Of a stretch of 5,729 nucleotides of DNA, positions 5,521-5,729 are shown piece after piece. Both the position numbers and the translations under genes were made by a program. Origin of the DNA: Candidatus Hydrogenedentota bacterium (GTDB lineage Bacteria; Hydrogenedentota; Hydrogenedentia; Hydrogenedentiales; CAITNO01); contig CAIXUF010000176.1 in the NCBI GenBank assembly GCA_903922535.1, positions 1 to 5,729 of the forward strand, in the 5' to 3' direction. The notes under the pieces are model-generated. The model was not told where the DNA came from. It ran no database searches and saw only the letters and a program-made list of their open reading frames with translations. Within the stretch, counting starts at the first letter, position 1. Each line of letters begins with the position of its first letter.

Positions 5521-5727
5521 TTATCTCCTGCTTCGCGTTGGTCCCCACCGGAACCCGGGATAGAATTCAAATGCGGATCTCTGCGCGTCTGTCAGTGCTG
5601 TCAGCGCCGGGCACGGCTCGACAGCAACCTCCACGCCACTAGACTTTCCGCCGCGATTCGCCCGCAACGGCGGTCTGAGGCACGCGATGGCGTGGTGGAA
5701 TATGCGGATTATGGCGCTATCGTGAAC
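5521..5727 (-). CDS. Weak candidate: 3' end of an unidentified minus-strand gene entering from the right edge
   Basis: A 68-codon minus-strand frame is open from the window edge to TAA at 5523-5521. The translation includes SAIIRIFHHAIACL and AFEFYPGFRWGP; no family is recognised. A short hairpin (5504-5520) follows the stop immediately, as a terminator might, but there is no T-run. A nested stem (5631-5638 with 5688-5695 around 5648-5653 with 5668-5673) lies in the same DNA, so the open frame may be chance within further structured non-coding sequence. Apart from this I see nothing gene-like between 5521 and 5729. Confidence 0.15.
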   Translation of the reverse strand, partial: VHDSAIIRIFHHAIACLRPPLRANRGGKSSGVEVAVEPCPALTALTDAQRSAFEFYPGFRWGPTRSRR

Positions 5728-5729
5728 GT

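Noticed and set aside
5591..5607. Short tandem TGTCAG-like repeat (GTCAGTGCTGTCAGCGC)
   Set aside because: Only two partial units of nine bases; too short to distinguish from chance.
1..5729. CRISPR array, tRNA, rRNA, transposase
   Set aside because: No regularly spaced identical repeats, no cloverleaf or rRNA signature, and no transposase motif was seen on either strand.

Overview
The window is a high-G+C (about 60% by eye) bacterial segment dominated by one minus-strand operon of three P-loop ATPase genes. Read in transcription order (right to left), these are: (1) a roughly 800-residue protein joining a PilB/GspE-type N-terminal MshEN domain, a long run of repeated amphipathic helices and a DnaA-type AAA+ domain; (2) a complete PilB-family type IV pilus extension ATPase; (3) a PilT-family retraction ATPase that loses its normal C-terminus near the left edge. 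The genes are 38 and 41 bases apart with no obvious terminator between them. A good sigma70-like promoter (TTGAAT, 17-base spacer, TAGAAT) lies just upstream of the first gene. The organism cannot be named from this sequence. Type IV pilus ATPases, the G+C content and the Pro/Gly-rich linkers suit an environmental Gram-negative bacterium, but no finer placement is supported.

The most unusual object is the first gene. Its AAA+ part keeps every DnaA-type ATPase motif: Walker A, the DnaA-specific helical insertion, Walker B DDIQF, the SRF arginine finger and sensor 2. It ends exactly where the DnaA DNA-binding domain IV would begin, and in place of DnaA domain I it carries a pilus-ATPase regulatory domain of the family that can bind cyclic di-GMP. 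About six helical repeats of about 46 residues lie between the two. I know of no described system with this architecture. The likely reading is a nucleotide-switch regulator or assembly factor working with PilB and PilT, possibly responding to cyclic di-GMP. A 16-base palindrome differing from the classical parS sequence at two positions sits between its promoter and its first possible start codon.

Layout. 1-121: lower-G+C sequence unrelated to pilT, with an open plus-strand fragment. 122-844: the native part of pilT. 886-2607: pilB. 2646-5066: the MshEN/DnaA-like fusion. 5067-5173: promoter and parS-like site. 5174-5520: hairpin-rich, apparently non-coding DNA with a diverged direct repeat and a GTGCG start, possibly part of a group II intron ribozyme. 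5521-5729: no convincing gene, only a weak minus-strand open frame and a nested stem. Both flanks look like insertion or rearrangement boundaries (or, on the left, a possible assembly chimera), while the three-gene core looks intact apart from the end of pilT.
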